In this document: positions 63,091 through 64,000 of the stretch, one piece after another
Layout: every line of letters begins with the position of its first letter
How positions within the stretch are numbered: the first letter of the stretch is position 1
DNA from: Spirochaetota bacterium
Lineage (GTDB): Bacteria > Spirochaetota > JAAYUW01 > JAOAHJ01
NCBI GenBank assembly: GCA_026415295.1
Contig: JAOAHJ010000004.1
Span: forward strand, 47,321-111,320
DNA: 64,000 nucleotides
Direction: 5' to 3'
The notes under the pieces: model-generated
What the model saw: only the letters and a program-made list of their open reading frames with translations
The model's database searches: none
Told to the model about the DNA's origin: nothing
Program-made: the position numbers and the translations under genes

Positions 63091-63990
63091 ATGAAAAAAC
63101 CTATTCTAAAAAAAATAAAAATTAATTATTATTCAATTGTTCCATGGGTATTTCTTTCTATTCCTTTAACAATGTATCTTTTATGGGTTATAATTCCTGT
63201 TTTTCAATCATTTTTATTTGCTTTTACAAAAACAGATTCAATAGTTACGAATCCAATTTATATAGGATTCAAAAATTTTATAAGATTTTTTTCTGAAAAA
63301 CAGTCAATGATTGCTTTAAAAAACAACCTATTCTGGCTTCTTTTATTTGTTTTTATTCCGATTCCTTTAGGACTATTAATAGCTATGTATTTTAACACAC
63401 CATTTAAAGGAACAAAAATATTTAAAACATTGTTTTATTTACCAATGACTCTCTCTTTTGCTATTATTGGAACTATATGGATGTGGATATATAATCCAAA
63501 TTTTGGAGTGTTAAATACAATTTTAAGAAGTATTGGATTAAATTCTCTTGCAAAAGAGTGGTTAGGTGATGAAAGGTACATGACTGGAGCTTTAATAGTA
63601 GTAGGAATATGGAGACAGGTCCCTTATGTAATGATTTTATATTTAGCTGGTTTAAAGAATGTGCCATCTGAATTAATAGAAGCTTCGATGGTAGATGGTG
63701 CAAATTGGTTTCAGAGATTTAAATATATACTAATACCTACTCTTACACCAGCAACAATTGTTGCTATAACTATATCCATTATAGATTCCTTAAGAACATT
63801 TGACATCGTTTATGTTATGACAAATACAAAAGCTAGAGCAGCTGAAACTTTAGCAACATATATGTACACAAATTCTTTTGGTTACTCTAATTTTGGTTTT
63901 GGATCAGCTATAAGTGTAATACAGTTTTTAATTACCTTATTGTTTATATTAATTTACATAAATAATACTTTGAAAAGTGAAGAAAAATAA
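63091..63990 (+). CDS. Sugar ABC transporter permease, MalF/UgpA type
   Basis: A 299-residue permease with about six membrane helices. Near the C-terminal third, EASMVDGANWFQRFKYILIPTLTP is the EAA motif (EAA---G---------I-LP) that docks the ATPase. The N-terminal helix is near 15-40. This is the first permease of a binding-protein-dependent sugar importer, whose second (MalG-like) permease probably begins just past the window. It ends ten bases before the window edge. Confidence 0.93.
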   Translation: MKKPILKKIKINYYSIVPWVFLSIPLTMYLLWVIIPVFQSFLFAFTKTDSIVTNPIYIGFKNFIRFFSEKQSMIALKNNLFWLLLFVFIPIPLGLLIAMYFNTPFKGTKIFKTLFYLPMTLSFAIIGTIWMWIYNPNFGVLNTILRSIGLNSLAKEWLGDERYMTGALIVVGIWRQVPYVMILYLAGLKNVPSELIEASMVDGANWFQRFKYILIPTLTPATIVAITISIIDSLRTFDIVYVMTNTKARAAETLATYMYTNSFGYSNFGFGSAISVIQFLITLLFILIYINNTLKSEEK

Positions 63991-64000
63991 GAAATTTTAA

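Overview
The window is very AT-rich chromosomal DNA (roughly a quarter G+C by eye) packed with ordinary bacterial housekeeping genes on both strands. LpxB and LpxC show a Gram-negative cell with lipid A. Several predicted lipoproteins have loose lipoboxes. The gene content (a CxxC/CxxC protein at 2460-3125 of a type I associate with spirochaetes, IorAB, EF-P, CHASE2 adenylate cyclase, GatB) suggests an anaerobic, host-free or free-living AT-rich bacterium, possibly a spirochaete. This assignment is an inference from gene content, not from a marker alignment. I see no tRNA, rRNA, CRISPR array, insertion sequence or prophage.

Layout. 1-6.7 kb, plus strand: the end of an aldolase/citrate-lyase-like gene, gatB, a Zn-ribbon protein, tgt, an adenosine-specific kinase, lpxB and a small Zn-ribbon membrane protein. 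6.8-9.3 kb, minus: an MgtE magnesium transporter with an apparent PTS EIIA domain at its N terminus, and an ArsC-type phosphatase/reductase. 9.6-11.2 kb, plus: a methyltransferase and a PAS-GGDEF diguanylate cyclase, closed by a bidirectional terminator. 11.3-14.9 kb, minus: an EF-G paralogue and dihydrolipoyl dehydrogenase. 15-20.3 kb, plus: an HtrA-like protease, EF-P, a TPR membrane protein and a UV endonuclease. 20.4-22.6 kb, minus: chorismate mutase and a COG2509 flavoprotein. 22.8-31.2 kb: acyl-CoA synthetase, radical SAM protein, a TPR protein with a degenerate Mrr-like end, a cyclic-nucleotide sensor, a cupin, an SpsF-type cytidylyltransferase cluster and a lipoprotein. 31.3-35.2 kb: iorA, iorB, lpxC. 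35.3-45.9 kb: a JAMM-DinG helicase fusion, HEAT protein, recA, dapB, folK, panB, panC, a degenerate site-2 protease and rpsA. 46-51.7 kb: a sigma-54 activator, TPR protein, adenylate cyclase, lipoprotein, small membrane protein and FmdB. 52-59.3 kb: UDP-sugar dehydrogenase, a PHP-glycosyltransferase fusion, a beta-barrel candidate, TPR and LysM proteins. 59.9-64 kb: a sugar ABC system (ATPase, binding lipoprotein, permease).

How it fits together. Lipid A (lpxB, lpxC), nucleotide-sugar oxidation and the glycosyltransferase point to envelope polysaccharide. IorAB, lpd and the acyl-CoA synthetase point to keto-acid or amino-acid fermentation, and the ABC system to sugar uptake. Two second messengers are represented: c-di-GMP (GGDEF protein) and cAMP (class III cyclase plus a CRP-like binding domain). 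The most noteworthy signals are domain fusions (EIIA-MgtE, JAMM-DinG, PHP-GT4, TM-TPR-Mrr-like), enzymes that have lost key residues (EF-P without its tip lysine, EF-G paralogue without the catalytic histidine, M50 homologue without HExxH), two tandem 18-bp palindromes before lpxC, and a 15-bp direct repeat in three copies near 59.6 kb.
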